A stretch of DNA of 27,394 nucleotides from a virus: IMG/VR virus record IMGVR_UViG_3300025133_000506, positions 1-27,394 of that record; one strand, given 5' to 3'. Shown here piece after piece: positions 12,639 to 17,002 of the stretch. A program made the position numbers and the translations under genes. Positions within the stretch are counted from its first letter, which is position 1. Each line of letters starts with the position of its first letter. The notes below the pieces were generated by a model. That model was not told the origin of the DNA and made no database searches. It saw nothing but the letters and a program-made list of their open reading frames with translations.

Positions 12639-12655
12639 TTATCATAATAAGGTAA
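12639..12655 (-). promoter_or_regulatory. Cassette-array promoter-like element
   Basis: The minus strand reads TTACCTTATTATGATAA, followed by ATACTACTACTA. It precedes the 12414-12638 RNA cassette and directly follows the terminator of 12694-12945. Confidence 0.7.
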
Positions 12656-12679
12656 AGGGAGAGGATATACCCCTCCCTT
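12655..12679 (-). terminator. Terminator of 12694-12945
   Basis: AAGGGAG (12655-12661) pairs with CTCCCTT (12673-12679) around an 11-nt loop, directly after the stop region of 12694-12945 and abutting the next promoter-like element. Confidence 0.65.
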
Positions 12680-12693
12680 ATACCTATTTACCT

Positions 12694-12945
12694 TTAGCTA
12701 ATTTGTGACATGAAATCAGCTTTATCCTCAAATTGGCGTTCACCTCGTTTAAGATACCAAGATTCACCATTCTGAGATTCTTCAACTTTTCTCATATTCA
12801 GTTTATTAGCTACTGCCAATGCTTGTTTCCTTGTGAAATCATCCATTGGCAAGAATCCATATTCAGCGTCTCTTGGGTCTGCTTGGATTCTATTTTCACC
12901 TTTACCTGAAAAGAAATTAATTGAATTTTGAGTTGAATTACTCAT
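12694..12945 (-). CDS. Hypothetical cassette protein
   Basis: This 83-aa protein has a strong GGAGG 9 nt upstream of ATG. Ser/Asn-rich N-terminus, then RIQADPRDAEYGFLPMDDF, a helical DDFTRKQALAVANKL and a WYLKRGERQFEDK segment. The fold is unknown. It is a single-gene cassette with its own upstream element (12998-13014) and terminator. Confidence 0.65.
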   Translation of the reverse strand: MSNSTQNSINFFSGKGENRIQADPRDAEYGFLPMDDFTRKQALAVANKLNMRKVEESQNGESWYLKRGERQFEDKADFMSQIS

Positions 12946-12997
12946 GTGTATTACCTCCGTTTTAATTAAGAATTGGATGTATAAATACCATATCTAT

Positions 12998-13014
12998 ACA
13001 TCATACTATGGTAA
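12998..13014 (-). promoter_or_regulatory. Cassette-array promoter-like element
   Basis: The minus strand reads TTACCATAGTATGATGT, about 50 nt upstream of the 12945 start. The leader here is longer and differs from the common AATTAAAACAAGG leader. Confidence 0.65.
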
Positions 13015-13127
13015 AGGATGTTTTACACATGAATTGACATACATATATTTTAAGTAATAGGTCAATTCACCGAGCGAGCGTAGCGAGCGAGGCTATGGGA
13101 AAAATAACTTGGGGAGTAGAATAAAAG
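13015..13127. other. Inter-cassette spacer with inverted repeat and GC-rich tract
   Basis: This 113-bp non-coding spacer is longer than any other terminator-promoter junction in the array. It contains GAATTGAC/GTCAATTC (13031-13038/13061-13068, 8-bp perfect arms, 22-nt loop) next to a GC-rich tract with two CGAGCGAG direct repeats separated by CGTAG (about 13070-13092). That composition is foreign to the AT-rich surroundings. No ORF is seen. Confidence 0.5.
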
Positions 13128-13130
13128 AAA

Positions 13131-13146
13131 GAGGCTGTTAAGCCTC
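13131..13146 (-). terminator. Terminator of 13138-13362 with the stop codon in its loop
   Basis: GAGGCT (13131-13136) and AGCCTC (13141-13146) form a 6-bp stem with loop GTTA, which is UAAC on the minus strand. The gene's TAA stop (13138-13140) is inside this loop. A TTTCTTTTATT tract follows. Confidence 0.65.
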
Positions 13147-13362
13147 CTCTTCATTGATTGAATTTTTCATTTGAATCATAAGTCCTCTTTTAGTAGTATA
13201 GAACTCATTAACATAAACTATTTCAATTGAGTCAAAATCAATTATCTCTAAAGCTCCTTTTGCTTTAACTATTCCAAGTATTATACCTGAAGGAATAGTT
13301 TGTCTTTCAAGCCTCCAATCAATATTATTATGAGAGTTCTTAAATATTATTATTGTTCGCAT
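13138..13362 (-). CDS. Hypothetical cassette protein
   Basis: This 74-aa protein has AAGGA 9 nt upstream of ATG. It is beta-rich (MRTIIIFKNSHNNIDWRLER; IIDFDSIEIVYVNEFYTT) with a charged tail ending in EEEA. The stop codon falls in the loop of the terminator hairpin. No family is recognised. It is a single-gene cassette. Confidence 0.65.
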   Translation of the reverse strand: MRTIIIFKNSHNNIDWRLERQTIPSGIILGIVKAKGALEIIDFDSIEIVYVNEFYTTKRGLMIQMKNSINEEEA

Positions 13363-13389
13363 TTTAGTTATTCCTTGTTTTAATTAGTA

Positions 13390-13406
13390 TTATCATAATA
13401 TGGTAA
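13390..13406 (-). promoter_or_regulatory. Cassette-array promoter-like element
   Basis: The minus strand reads TTACCATATTATGATAA, followed by the common leader TACTAATTAAAACAAGGA. It drives 13138-13362. Confidence 0.72.
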
Positions 13407-13410
13407 AAAG

Positions 13411-13432
13411 AAGAGGGCTTACGCCCCCTCTT
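13411..13432 (-). terminator. Terminator of 13433-13783
   Basis: AAGAGGG (13411-13417) pairs with CCCTCTT (13426-13432). The loop region contains GTAA on the minus strand. It begins one base after the TAA stop and runs into CTTTTTACC of the next element. Confidence 0.65.
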
Positions 13433-13783
13433 TTAGTTGGATAATTCAGATGGTATATCGGGATAACTATTAATCTCCCACCATTCACTACCGTCATATT
13501 CTCCACGAGTTATCCAAGAACCATTTGTAAGCCAAATCGTTCCAAATAGATTTTGCCCACCATATCCTGAATCATATTCAAAATTAAGCGAATTAATAAA
13601 ATCAAGTAGTTCTTGGTCTGTATGACTGCATTTTAATTTGTAAATTGTACAATTTTTATCATACTCTTCATCTCCATGAACTATCCTTGCACATTTTACT
13701 AAATCTTTACCTTTTATACCGTTATTGAATTTATAATTTAATAAATCTATTAACTCAATCATTGCATTTATTCTATCCTGCAT
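13433..13783 (-). CDS. Hypothetical cassette protein
   Basis: The start at 13783 (MQDRINAMIEL) is chosen because AAGGAG lies 6 nt upstream; the 10 extra codons of the longer frame are the leader itself. The 116-aa product has an N-terminal helix, a Cys-containing middle (VKCARIVHG, KLKCSHTDQE) and an aromatic, Gly-rich C-terminus (YGGQNLFGTIWLTNGSWITR). It is the longest protein in the array. No family is recognised. Confidence 0.65.
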   Translation of the reverse strand: MQDRINAMIELIDLLNYKFNNGIKGKDLVKCARIVHGDEEYDKNCTIYKLKCSHTDQELLDFINSLNFEYDSGYGGQNLFGTIWLTNGSWITRGEYDGSEWWEINSYPDIPSELSN

Positions 13784-13806
13784 AATATCTCCTTGTTTAA
13801 TTAATA

Positions 13807-13823
13807 ATATCATACTATGGTAA
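13807..13823 (-). promoter_or_regulatory. Cassette-array promoter-like element
   Basis: The minus strand reads TTACCATAGTATGATAT, followed by TATTAATTAAACAAGGAG. It drives 13433-13783. Confidence 0.72.
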
Positions 13824-13852
13824 AGCAGAGTAGTAGTATATATAAGAAAAGA

Positions 13853-13869
13853 AGGGGATTAAACCCCCT
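13853..13869 (-). terminator. Terminator of 13859-14074 with the stop codon in its loop
   Basis: AGGGG (13853-13857) pairs with CCCCT (13865-13869). The loop contains the TAA stop of the gene (13859-13861). TTCTTTTCTT follows on the minus strand. Confidence 0.6.
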
Positions 13870-14074
13870 CTTCACTTATATCATACTCCCATTTATTAAA
13901 TCCCTTAACCTCTTCTATAACACAATCTTCACTACATAAAACATTATCATATAATCCTCCATTATCAGGAAATATCACTAATCTTTTATGTCCATTATTT
14001 TCTCTTAATTCTTCACCACATTTAACACAAATATTATTCATTATTTTAATTCCATGTGCTTTATAATTTTTCAT
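13859..14074 (-). CDS. Zinc-ribbon-like cassette protein
   Basis: The start at 14074 (MKNYKAHGIK) is taken behind AAGGAG; the longer frame reads through the leader. The 71-aa product has a C-x2-C knuckle (ICVKCGEEL) and, about 28 residues later, C-x3-C (VLCSEDC), a FYM/MYM-like or zinc-ribbon layout. The terminator stem encodes the last codons and the stop is in the loop. Confidence 0.65.
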   Translation of the reverse strand: MKNYKAHGIKIMNNICVKCGEELRENNGHKRLVIFPDNGGLYDNVLCSEDCVIEEVKGFNKWEYDISEEGV

Positions 14075-14097
14075 TATTACTCCTTGTTTAATTAGTA

Positions 14098-14114
14098 TTA
14101 TCATAACATGGTAA
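14098..14114 (-). promoter_or_regulatory. Cassette-array promoter-like element
   Basis: The minus strand reads TTACCATGTTATGATAA, followed by TACTAATTAAACAAGGAG. It drives 13859-14074. Confidence 0.72.
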
Positions 14115-14123
14115 AGGAAAAAA

Positions 14124-14141
14124 AGGGGGCGTTAGCCCCCT
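14124..14141 (-). terminator. Terminator of 14149-14328 (UAAC loop)
   Basis: AGGGGGC (14124-14130) pairs with GCCCCCT (14135-14141) closing a GTTA loop (UAAC on the minus strand). A T-rich tract follows. Confidence 0.72.
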
Positions 14142-14148
14142 CTAAGCA

Positions 14149-14328
14149 TTATTTAAGATATTCTTCGAAAGGTACATTTCTTGTTTTACACCAAGCTACC
14201 TTTCTAATCATTTCATGAAAAATCCTAAAAGTTTTTAGCCTTTCTTCATCTCTATCTATTTTATCAGGTTTTAATAGTATATCTATTTCATTTTCAAGAA
14301 GCCTTTTTAGAAATTCAAATTCATTCAT
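14149..14328 (-). CDS. Hypothetical cassette protein (59 aa)
   Basis: This 59-aa ORF starts MNEFEFLKRLLENEIDILLK and ends FEEYLK. It is helical and charged, with one Cys (VAWCKTR). A second ATG-like start is one codon further down. AAGGATAAATAA is the upstream SD region and a cassette element lies 28 nt upstream. Terminator and promoter spacing are identical to neighbouring cassettes, supporting a real gene. No family is recognised. Confidence 0.65.
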   Translation of the reverse strand: MNEFEFLKRLLENEIDILLKPDKIDRDEERLKTFRIFHEMIRKVAWCKTRNVPFEEYLK

Positions 14329-14355
14329 TATTTATTTATCCTTATTTAATTATTA

Positions 14356-14372
14356 GTATCATAACATGGTAA
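14356..14372 (-). promoter_or_regulatory. Cassette-array promoter-like element
   Basis: The minus strand reads TTACCATGTTATGATAC, followed by TAATAATTAAATAAGGA. It drives 14149-14328. Confidence 0.72.
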
Positions 14373-14467
14373 AAAATACTCCTATAATCGACCTTTATAC
14401 AGCTAATATGTCAATTGTCTATAATGCAATATAGAGCCTTTTCATTCTCTATGATTATAGAAGTATT
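14373..14467 (-). ncRNA. Candidate ~95-nt structured RNA closed by a 15-bp stem
   Basis: A promoter-like element at 14466-14482 is followed by no ORF. The RNA's first bases AATACTTCTATAATC (14453-14467) pair over 15 bp, with one U-G wobble, with its last bases GATTATAGGAGTATT (14375-14389). Five or more Ts then run into the next element. An inner hairpin ATAGAG/CTCTAT lies near the 5' side. The closing stem overlaps the end of the promoter-like element, implying transcription starts within or just after TATGATAA. The closed, multi-arm shape and minimal length favour a stable ncRNA. Confidence 0.65.
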
Positions 14468-14482
14468 ATCATAACATGGTAA
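14466..14482 (-). promoter_or_regulatory. Cassette-array promoter-like element
   Basis: The minus strand reads TTACCATGTTATGATAA; it drives the 14373-14467 RNA cassette. The common AATTAAAACAAGG leader with its SD is missing here, as expected for a non-coding transcript. Confidence 0.72.
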
Positions 14483-14486
14483 AAAA

Positions 14487-14504
14487 AGGGGCTGTTAAGC
14501 CCCT
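14487..14504 (-). terminator. Terminator of 14511-14660 (UAAC loop)
   Basis: AGGGGCT (14487-14493) pairs with AGCCCCT (14498-14504) closing a GTTA loop (UAAC on the minus strand), followed by seven Ts. Confidence 0.75.
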
Positions 14505-14510
14505 CTATAA

Positions 14511-14660
14511 TTATGCTAAGAACTCCGTCATATCATATCGTTCAATATAAATATTAATAGCGTCTATGATATTTAATACTGCCTTATTATATTCAGGAGT
14601 GTTGTCTCCTTGCAGTCTTAATCTAAGCTCTTTTCTTAGTTCAATCATCTTTTTATACAT
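14511..14660 (-). CDS. Hypothetical cassette protein (49 aa)
   Basis: This 49-aa ORF has an ACAAGGAATATT leader before ATG. It is helical, with a basic N-terminal segment (MYKKMIELRKELRLRLQ) and an acidic C-terminus. The stop is 6 nt before a UAAC-loop terminator. Its place in the regular promoter-SD-ORF-terminator layout is the main evidence for coding. Confidence 0.65.
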   Translation of the reverse strand: MYKKMIELRKELRLRLQGDNTPEYNKAVLNIIDAINIYIERYDMTEFLA

Positions 14661-14684
14661 AATATTCCTTGTTTTAATTAGTAT

Positions 14685-14701
14685 TAATCATAACATGGTA
14701 A
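14685..14701 (-). promoter_or_regulatory. Cassette-array promoter-like element
   Basis: The minus strand reads TTACCATGTTATGATTA, followed by ATACTAATTAAAACAAGGA. It drives 14511-14660. Confidence 0.72.
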
Positions 14702-14707
14702 AAAAAA

Positions 14708-14725
14708 AGGGGGCGTTAGCCCCCT
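14708..14725 (-). terminator. Terminator of 14729-14914 (UAAC loop)
   Basis: AGGGGGC (14708-14714) pairs with GCCCCCT (14719-14725) closing a GTTA loop, followed by about nine Ts on the minus strand. Confidence 0.78.
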
Positions 14726-14728
14726 CTC

Positions 14729-14914
14729 TTATTTATTCCTCTGTTCAGATACCACTTGAACTGCCTTTACAACATTCTTACCGTTGCGTACAGTTCGTTT
14801 ACACTCTTCTTTAGTGAAGATTGCTAGACCTTTAGCAACGAAGAATGAGTTAATGGTTAATGAAGCACCTACTTGAATACCCTTTTGAGTTAAATTAAGT
14901 AATGTATTTTTCAT
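14729..14914 (-). CDS. Hypothetical cassette protein, basic
   Basis: This 61-aa protein has AAGGATATACAA before ATG. A moderately hydrophobic central stretch (IQVGASLTINSFFVAKGLAIF) is followed by a basic segment (KEECKRTVRNGKNVVKAVQ). It might be membrane-associated or amphipathic. No family is recognised. It is a single-gene cassette. Confidence 0.65.
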   Translation of the reverse strand: MKNTLLNLTQKGIQVGASLTINSFFVAKGLAIFTKEECKRTVRNGKNVVKAVQVVSEQRNK

Positions 14915-14945
14915 TTGTATATCCTTGTTATTTAATTATAATTAA

Positions 14946-14962
14946 CTATCATAACATGGTAA
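14946..14962 (-). promoter_or_regulatory. Cassette-array promoter-like element
   Basis: The minus strand reads TTACCATGTTATGATAG, followed by TTAATTATAATTAAATAACAAGG. It drives 14729-14914. Confidence 0.72.
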
Positions 14963-14969
14963 AAAGAAA

Positions 14970-14985
14970 GAGGTTGTTAAGCCTC
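14970..14985 (-). terminator. Terminator of 14990-15229 (UAAC loop)
   Basis: GAGGTT (14970-14975) and AGCCTC (14980-14985) form a 6-pair stem closing GTTA (UAAC on the minus strand); one position is a non-Watson-Crick pair. TTTCTTTTTACC follows. Confidence 0.65.
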
Positions 14986-14989
14986 TCTC

Positions 14990-15229
14990 TTAGGTTAGGT
15001 TCTTTATCTTACGGTTAGTAACTTCACATTTAAATGACCATTCTTGTTGTTTATGCATAAATAGTAATTTTCTACATCTTTTTAATAACTTTCTCATATC
15101 GTCTTTTACAAGAAAGTATTCAAGTCGTATATTTTTATCTATATTGTACTTGTAATAAGGAGATGTAAAGTTTGTTTTAATAAACTTTAAATCATTAATT
15201 AATGCTTTAAGTAGTCTGTATGCTTCCAT
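14990..15229 (-). CDS. Hypothetical cassette protein, very basic
   Basis: This 79-aa protein has ACAAGGATAAATAA before ATG. It is highly basic (MRKLLKRCRKLLFMHKQQEW; TNRKIKNLT) with an N-terminal helix (LLKALINDLKFIK), which suggests nucleic-acid or ribosome contact but proves nothing. It is a single-gene cassette with its own upstream element and terminator. Confidence 0.65.
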   Translation of the reverse strand: MEAYRLLKALINDLKFIKTNFTSPYYKYNIDKNIRLEYFLVKDDMRKLLKRCRKLLFMHKQQEWSFKCEVTNRKIKNLT

Positions 15230-15258
15230 TTATTTATCCTTGTTTTAATTATAGTTAA

Positions 15259-15275
15259 CTATCATACTATGGTAA
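15259..15275 (-). promoter_or_regulatory. Cassette-array promoter-like element
   Basis: The minus strand reads TTACCATAGTATGATAG, followed by TTAACTATAATTAAAACAAGG. It drives 14990-15229. Confidence 0.72.
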
Positions 15276-15284
15276 AAAGAATTA

Positions 15285-15302
15285 GAGGAGCGTTAGCTCC
15301 TC
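15285..15302 (-). terminator. Terminator of 15309-15452 (UAAC loop)
   Basis: GAGGAGC (15285-15291) pairs with GCTCCTC (15296-15302) closing a GTTA loop (UAAC on the minus strand). TAATTCTTTTTACC follows. Confidence 0.72.
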
Positions 15303-15308
15303 CTGTTC

Positions 15309-15452
15309 TTATGGAATCTCAATATCATTATCTTGTGCATGCTTTAGGAACTCAAGGTCTTGTTCTTCCATTTGTTTATCTGTAAGCATTTCTCGTTCTT
15401 CTGCACAAGATAAACATTTACAATCTAATTGATGAACTGATTCAAATAACAT
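15309..15452 (-). CDS. Acidic Cys-containing cassette protein (47 aa)
   Basis: This 47-aa ORF has TAAGGAGTACACT before ATG. A three-cysteine cluster (LDCKCLSCAEE) near the N-terminus could bind metal. The rest is acidic (EEREMLTDKQMEEQDLEFL). It is the first protein-coding cassette of the array from the divergent junction, so it may be expressed very early. Confidence 0.62.
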   Translation of the reverse strand: MLFESVHQLDCKCLSCAEEREMLTDKQMEEQDLEFLKHAQDNDIEIP

Positions 15453-15480
15453 AGTGTACTCCTTATTTATTTAATTAGTA

Positions 15481-15497
15481 TTATCATACTATGGTGA
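15481..15497 (-). promoter_or_regulatory. Cassette-array promoter-like element
   Basis: The minus strand reads TCACCATAGTATGATAA, followed by TACTAATTAAATAAATAAGGAG. It drives 15309-15452. One base differs from the TTACC of other copies. Confidence 0.7.
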
Positions 15498-15655
15498 AAA
15501 AAAACTGAGCAGGATGCAAGCCTGCTCTTATAAGATGTTCTAGTGTAACCTATTATAAATCCAACTTTGATTAACATAACTTGTATTCCTTTCTGTTGGG
15601 TTTATCGATAGGAAGTTTTACACACAGGGAATCTTATCAGATTTTGTTTTAGTTC
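15498..15655 (-). ncRNA. Candidate ~155-nt long-hairpin RNA
   Basis: The first transcript of the array has no convincing ORF but folds as one long interrupted hairpin. Stems, from outside in, are ATAAGAT/ATCTTAT (15530-15536/15631-15637), GTGTAA/TTACAC (15543-15548/15618-15623), CCTAT/ATAGG (15549-15553/15608-15612) and AAATCCAAC/GTTGGGTTT (15557-15565/15595-15603, one mismatch). About 30 nt form the apical loop. A GAGCAGG/CCTGCTC terminator with an 8-T tract closes it. The collinear order of four stems is hard to explain by chance. Confidence 0.7.
15507..15527 (-). terminator. Terminator of the 15498-15655 RNA
   Basis: GAGCAGG (15507-15513) pairs with CCTGCTC (15521-15527) around a 7-nt loop, followed on the minus strand by AG and eight Ts: a textbook intrinsic terminator. 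Confidence 0.85.
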
Positions 15656-15672
15656 TTATCATACTATGGTAA
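15656..15672 (-). promoter_or_regulatory. First cassette-array promoter-like element
   Basis: The minus strand reads TTACCATAGTATGATAA, the rightmost copy, at the edge of the divergent junction. It drives the 15498-15655 RNA. Confidence 0.72.
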
Positions 15673-15915
15673 TACATTGTGTTACTTATGTGGATTATAT
15701 ATTGAGTGATAGTGGTGGGTGAGTGGTGGATGTGTACACGATGAGTGTAACTAACTCAACCAATTCACTTGAACTCAACCTAATCCCAACCCTTAACCCC
15801 AATTCGATGGGGGGTGGAACCAATGTATTTCAACCACTCCCATTCTAGAATAAATTTTGGAACATTTATACAGAAAGTGCATATATTATAAGTATATAAT
15901 TGGGGTAAAAAATCT
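15673..15915. other. Divergent early/late junction
   Basis: This 243-bp non-coding region separates the minus-strand array from the plus-strand late operon. On the plus strand it begins G/T-rich (GTGGTGGGTGAGTGGTGG) and switches to C/A-rich (ACCTAATCCCAACCCTTAAC). It contains a direct repeat AACTCAACC (two copies about 27 bp apart), an ACCCC/GGGGT hairpin and a GTGTACAC palindrome. TATATTATAAGTATATAAT about 35 bp before 15916 could be a promoter -10 region. An origin or packaging-site role is possible but unproven. Confidence 0.45.
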
Positions 15916-16095
15916 ATGTCTCAAGATTTTGAAGTGTTTGATTTACAAAGAGGTGTGTTTACGGATGAGGATAGTAGAGAGATTATTAAAGCTTACGAAG
16001 AGTTTGATAAAGCATATCAAGTATATCAAGCTGAAAGAGAGATTGTTAAGACTATTCTGGAACAAGCTATAATAAAAGAGGAAGAATTAAGTTGA
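15916..16095 (+). CDS. Small helical protein at the head of the late operon
   Basis: This 59-aa ORF starts at ATG 15916 with GGGG upstream. It begins MSQDFEVFDLQRGVFTDEDS and continues as an acidic helix (REIIKAYEEFDKAYQVYQAE) ending EEELS. Its composition is far more protein-like than the Leu/Lys-rich alternative frame 15857-16072. It precedes the 13-bp repeats and small terminase. No family is recognised. Confidence 0.65.
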   Translation: MSQDFEVFDLQRGVFTDEDSREIIKAYEEFDKAYQVYQAEREIVKTILEQAIIKEEELS

Positions 16096-16096
16096 A

Positions 16097-16122
16097 TCTA
16101 TATATAGAGTTTATATATAGAG
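16097..16122 (+). repeat. Two copies of a 13-bp repeat, outlying group
   Basis: TATATATAGAG occurs twice with 13-bp period (AGAG at 16106 and 16119), just after the stop of 15916-16095. It is the same unit as in the larger block at 16172-16234. Confidence 0.7.
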
Positions 16123-16147
16123 TAAGTGAGTATGTGAGTATGTATAC

Positions 16148-16174
16148 AAATAATTACCTTATAGGTAATTATTT
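16148..16174 (+). terminator. 11-bp AT-rich hairpin between the repeat groups
   Basis: AAATAATTACC (16148-16158) and GGTAATTATTT (16164-16174) are perfect inverted repeats with a 5-nt TTATA loop. It lies between the two 13-bp repeat groups and could be an attenuator, RNA-processing or protein-binding site. As a terminator it is weak, with little GC and no clean U-tract. Confidence 0.45.
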
Positions 16175-16234
16175 ATATATAGAGTATATATATAGAGTAT
16201 ATATATAGAGTATATATATAGAGTATATATATAG
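16172..16234 (+). repeat. 13-bp tandem repeats abutting the small-terminase start
   Basis: Unit TATATATATAGAG is repeated with exact 13-bp period (AGAG at 16181, 16194, 16207, 16220 and a partial at 16233), about five copies. The last partial unit ends at the ATG at 16235. Candidate roles are a terminase recognition (pac) site, an iteron-type origin, or a transcription/translation control region. No normal SD precedes 16235, so the repeat's GAG may substitute. Confidence 0.85.
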
Positions 16235-17002
16235 ATGGATACAATTTATAAAAAAATTGATGGTGAATCAGTAGGGTTCAATGTTTATTGCAAGGATGAA
16301 GCAGATGAACTTGGTATAGATTATATCCATTGGAAAGAGTGCTCAGATGGAGATTGGGGTCTTTCTGATGATGGATATGTAGGTAAATGTCTATATAGAC
16401 GAGAATACAAATCCAAACAGAAGAAACCATCTGTAGCAGTAAAGTTATGCTATGGAATGGCGTTCATAAGTAAGAACTCAAAAATTTTATATGAAAAAAA
16501 TAGAGCTTATAATTCTTATTCACACCAAAGACCACAGCATTGGATTGAAGCAGAGCTTAGAAAGAAGAGAACAAAGAATACCATAGATGCCTTTGTCGCT
16601 TACACAATTGCTGGTAAGAAGCCAGATTGGGAAGTTTTGGGTACAATGTATAGGTCTGACCAAAAAGAGCCTGACAAGACCGTTAAAAAGTTATTTAAAC
16701 AAAAAGAGGTTCAAAGTATGGTAAAAGAAGAGTTGAAGAAAGTTCTGATAGGTAAGGGTATTACAGAAGAAATGGTACTTGACTTGCATAATGAGGCGAT
16801 AGAGATGGCTAGGGAGAAGCAGGATATATCTTCATTCCTGCGTGCAACAGAGAATTTTATGGATTTACTGGATATGAAGCCAAGTAAGAAGGAAGTTACT
16901 CAGTCATTAGAGATGGGTGTTACCACCAAGATATTAGATGCTATTAATAGTGAGGAGAAGAAATCTCTAAAGATGTCTGAAACAAAGGAATTGAGTGAAT
17001 AA
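16235..17002 (+). CDS. Probable small terminase subunit / DNA-recognition protein
   Basis: This 255-aa protein lies immediately before TerL, overlapping it by 8 nt. The N-terminal half contains several Cys and aromatic residues (YIHWKECSDGDWGL, VKLCYGMAF). The middle is a basic helix-rich domain (WIEAELRKKRTKNTIDAFVAY, PDWEVLGTMYRSDQ) that could be helix-turn-helix-like. The C-terminal part is a long charged helical region. Position and composition fit a TerS that recognises packaging sites such as the repeats just upstream. No TerS family motif is certain. Confidence 0.6.
   Translation: MDTIYKKIDGESVGFNVYCKDEADELGIDYIHWKECSDGDWGLSDDGYVGKCLYRREYKSKQKKPSVAVKLCYGMAFISKNSKILYEKNRAYNSYSHQRPQHWIEAELRKKRTKNTIDAFVAYTIAGKKPDWEVLGTMYRSDQKEPDKTVKKLFKQKEVQSMVKEELKKVLIGKGITEEMVLDLHNEAIEMAREKQDISSFLRATENFMDLLDMKPSKKEVTQSLEMGVTTKILDAINSEEKKSLKMSETKELSE

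Noticed and set aside
15481-15600. Small ORF (about 29 aa, MLIKVGFIIGYTRTS...) resembling a resolvase N-terminus
   Set aside because: It reads through the terminator into the next promoter-like element and would be truncated; the resemblance is a short coincidence.
12281-15672. CRISPR array suggested by regularly spaced repeats
   Set aside because: Spacing varies from about 100 to 400 bp, spacers contain genes and terminators, and there are no Cas genes. The Cas4-like nuclease is a stand-alone phage type.
9499-15672. Element interpreted purely as a repressor operator (TTACCAT-nnn-ATGGTAA-like dyad)
   Set aside because: The dyad is imperfect, and the ACCTT subtype breaks only the left half while TATGATA is kept. 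Together with position after terminators this fits a promoter better, though overlap with an operator is not excluded.
15857-16072. 71-aa Leu/Lys-rich plus-strand ORF
   Set aside because: Another frame (15916-16095) has a better start and a more protein-like composition; this one looks like its shadow.
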